A stretch of 5,166 nt of DNA from contig JAITBH010000148.1 of the NCBI GenBank assembly GCA_031283745.1, positions 1 through 5,166 on the forward strand, read 5' to 3'. Below are positions 4,948 to 5,166 of this stretch, piece after piece. The stretch is from Candidatus Ectomicrobium neotermitis (GTDB lineage Bacteria; Elusimicrobiota; Endomicrobiia; Endomicrobiales; Endomicrobiaceae). The position numbers and the translations under genes were made by a program. The notes beneath the pieces are model-generated. The model searched no databases and was not told the DNA's origin. It saw only the letters and a program-made list of their open reading frames with translations. The stretch's first letter is position 1; every line of letters begins with the position of its first letter.

Positions 4948-4975
4948 CCTTGTAATAATATATGTAAAGTATACT

Positions 4976-5004
4976 TTGATTTTGGCAGTAGAAAAACATA
5001 AAAT
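4976..5004 (+). promoter_or_regulatory. Promoter of the epimerase gene, near-leaderless
   Basis: TTGATT (4976-4981), 17 bp, then TAAAAT (4999-5004, 5 of 6 to consensus). The expected start near 5011 leaves about three bases before the ATG at 5014, and there is no Shine-Dalgarno sequence. TATACT at 4970-4975 is an alternative -10 but has no well-spaced -35. Confidence 0.6.
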
Positions 5005-5013
5005 CCCCTCACT

Positions 5014-5166
5014 ATGGCAAATATAAACAAAAAAGTAATTTTTACAGGAGCCGACGGTTTGATAGGGAAGGAAGCAATAGCCCCCCTAAAATCCGTCGGT
5101 TTTGATATTTATGCCCTGAGCAGGACAAAAACAGGCACCGATGGCGGGGTTTGTTGGATAAAATGC
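5014..5166 (+). CDS. NAD(P)-dependent epimerase/dehydratase (extended SDR), N-terminal part
   Basis: Only the first 51 codons are in the window and the gene continues to the right. After the short start MANINKK, the segment VIFTGADGLIGKEAIAPL (about 8-25) is the first beta strand and glycine-rich nucleotide-binding loop TGxxGxxG of a Rossmann fold. The strand FDIYALSR (about 30-37) follows, whose terminal Ser-Arg often contacts the cofactor ribose or phosphate. This is typical of sugar-nucleotide epimerases and dehydratases, but the catalytic YxxxK and the substrate site lie outside, so the substrate cannot be named. It is transcribed divergently from the cell-division operon and probably starts as a leaderless or nearly leaderless mRNA. 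Confidence 0.85.
   Translation, partial: MANINKKVIFTGADGLIGKEAIAPLKSVGFDIYALSRTKTGTDGGVCWIKC

Noticed and set aside
4891..4970. Replication origin suggested by an AT-rich stretch plus a DnaA box
   Set aside because: Only one perfect box is visible and there are no dnaA, dnaN or other origin-linked genes. A single regulatory site is a simpler reading.
4845..5030. Minus-strand open frame of 61 codons ending with an ATGA overlap at the ZapB-like start
   Set aside because: It covers the whole divergent promoter region, including a perfect promoter, the repeats and the first codons of the plus-strand gene. It has no ribosome-binding site, and the peptide resembles nothing I know.
5051..5099. Inverted repeat CCGACGG/CCGTCGG within the epimerase gene
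   Set aside because: It falls on conserved coding sequence of the nucleotide-binding loop, with a 35-base loop, and is most simply a coincidence of codons.

Overview
The window looks like a chromosomal segment of a bacterium with moderately low GC. RNase Y, tRNA genes without an encoded CCA end, and a zapB/zapA/6S RNA/folate cyclo-ligase/RNase Y order argue against enterobacteria. The order recalls deltaproteobacteria and some poorly cultured phyla, but I cannot fix the phylum from sequence alone.

Layout: at the left edge is the 3' end of a plus-strand tyrosine recombinase (1-131). A leftward tRNA pair follows, tRNA-Lys(UUU) then tRNA-Glu(UUC) in transcription order, with a rho-independent terminator after it and a good sigma-70-type promoter before it. 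Nearly all of the rest is one leftward cluster. In transcription order it holds a small ZapB-like coiled-coil gene, zapA, a structured RNA that I call 6S RNA, rarA, a 5-formyltetrahydrofolate cyclo-ligase gene overlapping rarA, and rny (RNase Y). The rny stop codon lies just before the tRNA promoter. At the right edge an SDR-family epimerase/dehydratase gene starts in the opposite direction and runs off the window.

How it works together: ZapB-like and ZapA proteins would act at the FtsZ ring. 6S RNA would modulate RNA polymerase. RarA acts at stalled replication forks, the cyclo-ligase feeds folate metabolism and RNase Y starts mRNA decay. This is a housekeeping cluster, not a defence or metabolic island. 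The 165-bp divergent intergenic region (4849-5013) is the most information-rich non-coding part besides the 6S locus. It has a perfect TTGACA-17-TATAAT promoter placed so that the ZapB-like mRNA should begin at its own ATG (leaderless). It also has a second promoter giving a nearly leaderless epimerase mRNA, a perfect DnaA-box 9-mer and short repeats. Internal cistrons instead carry clear Shine-Dalgarno sequences.

The recombinase fragment ends its pyrimidine codons almost always in C, unlike its neighbours, and points at the 3' end of the tRNA genes. This is what the edge of an integrated element would look like. I saw no CRISPR array, insertion sequence or clearly new multi-gene system.
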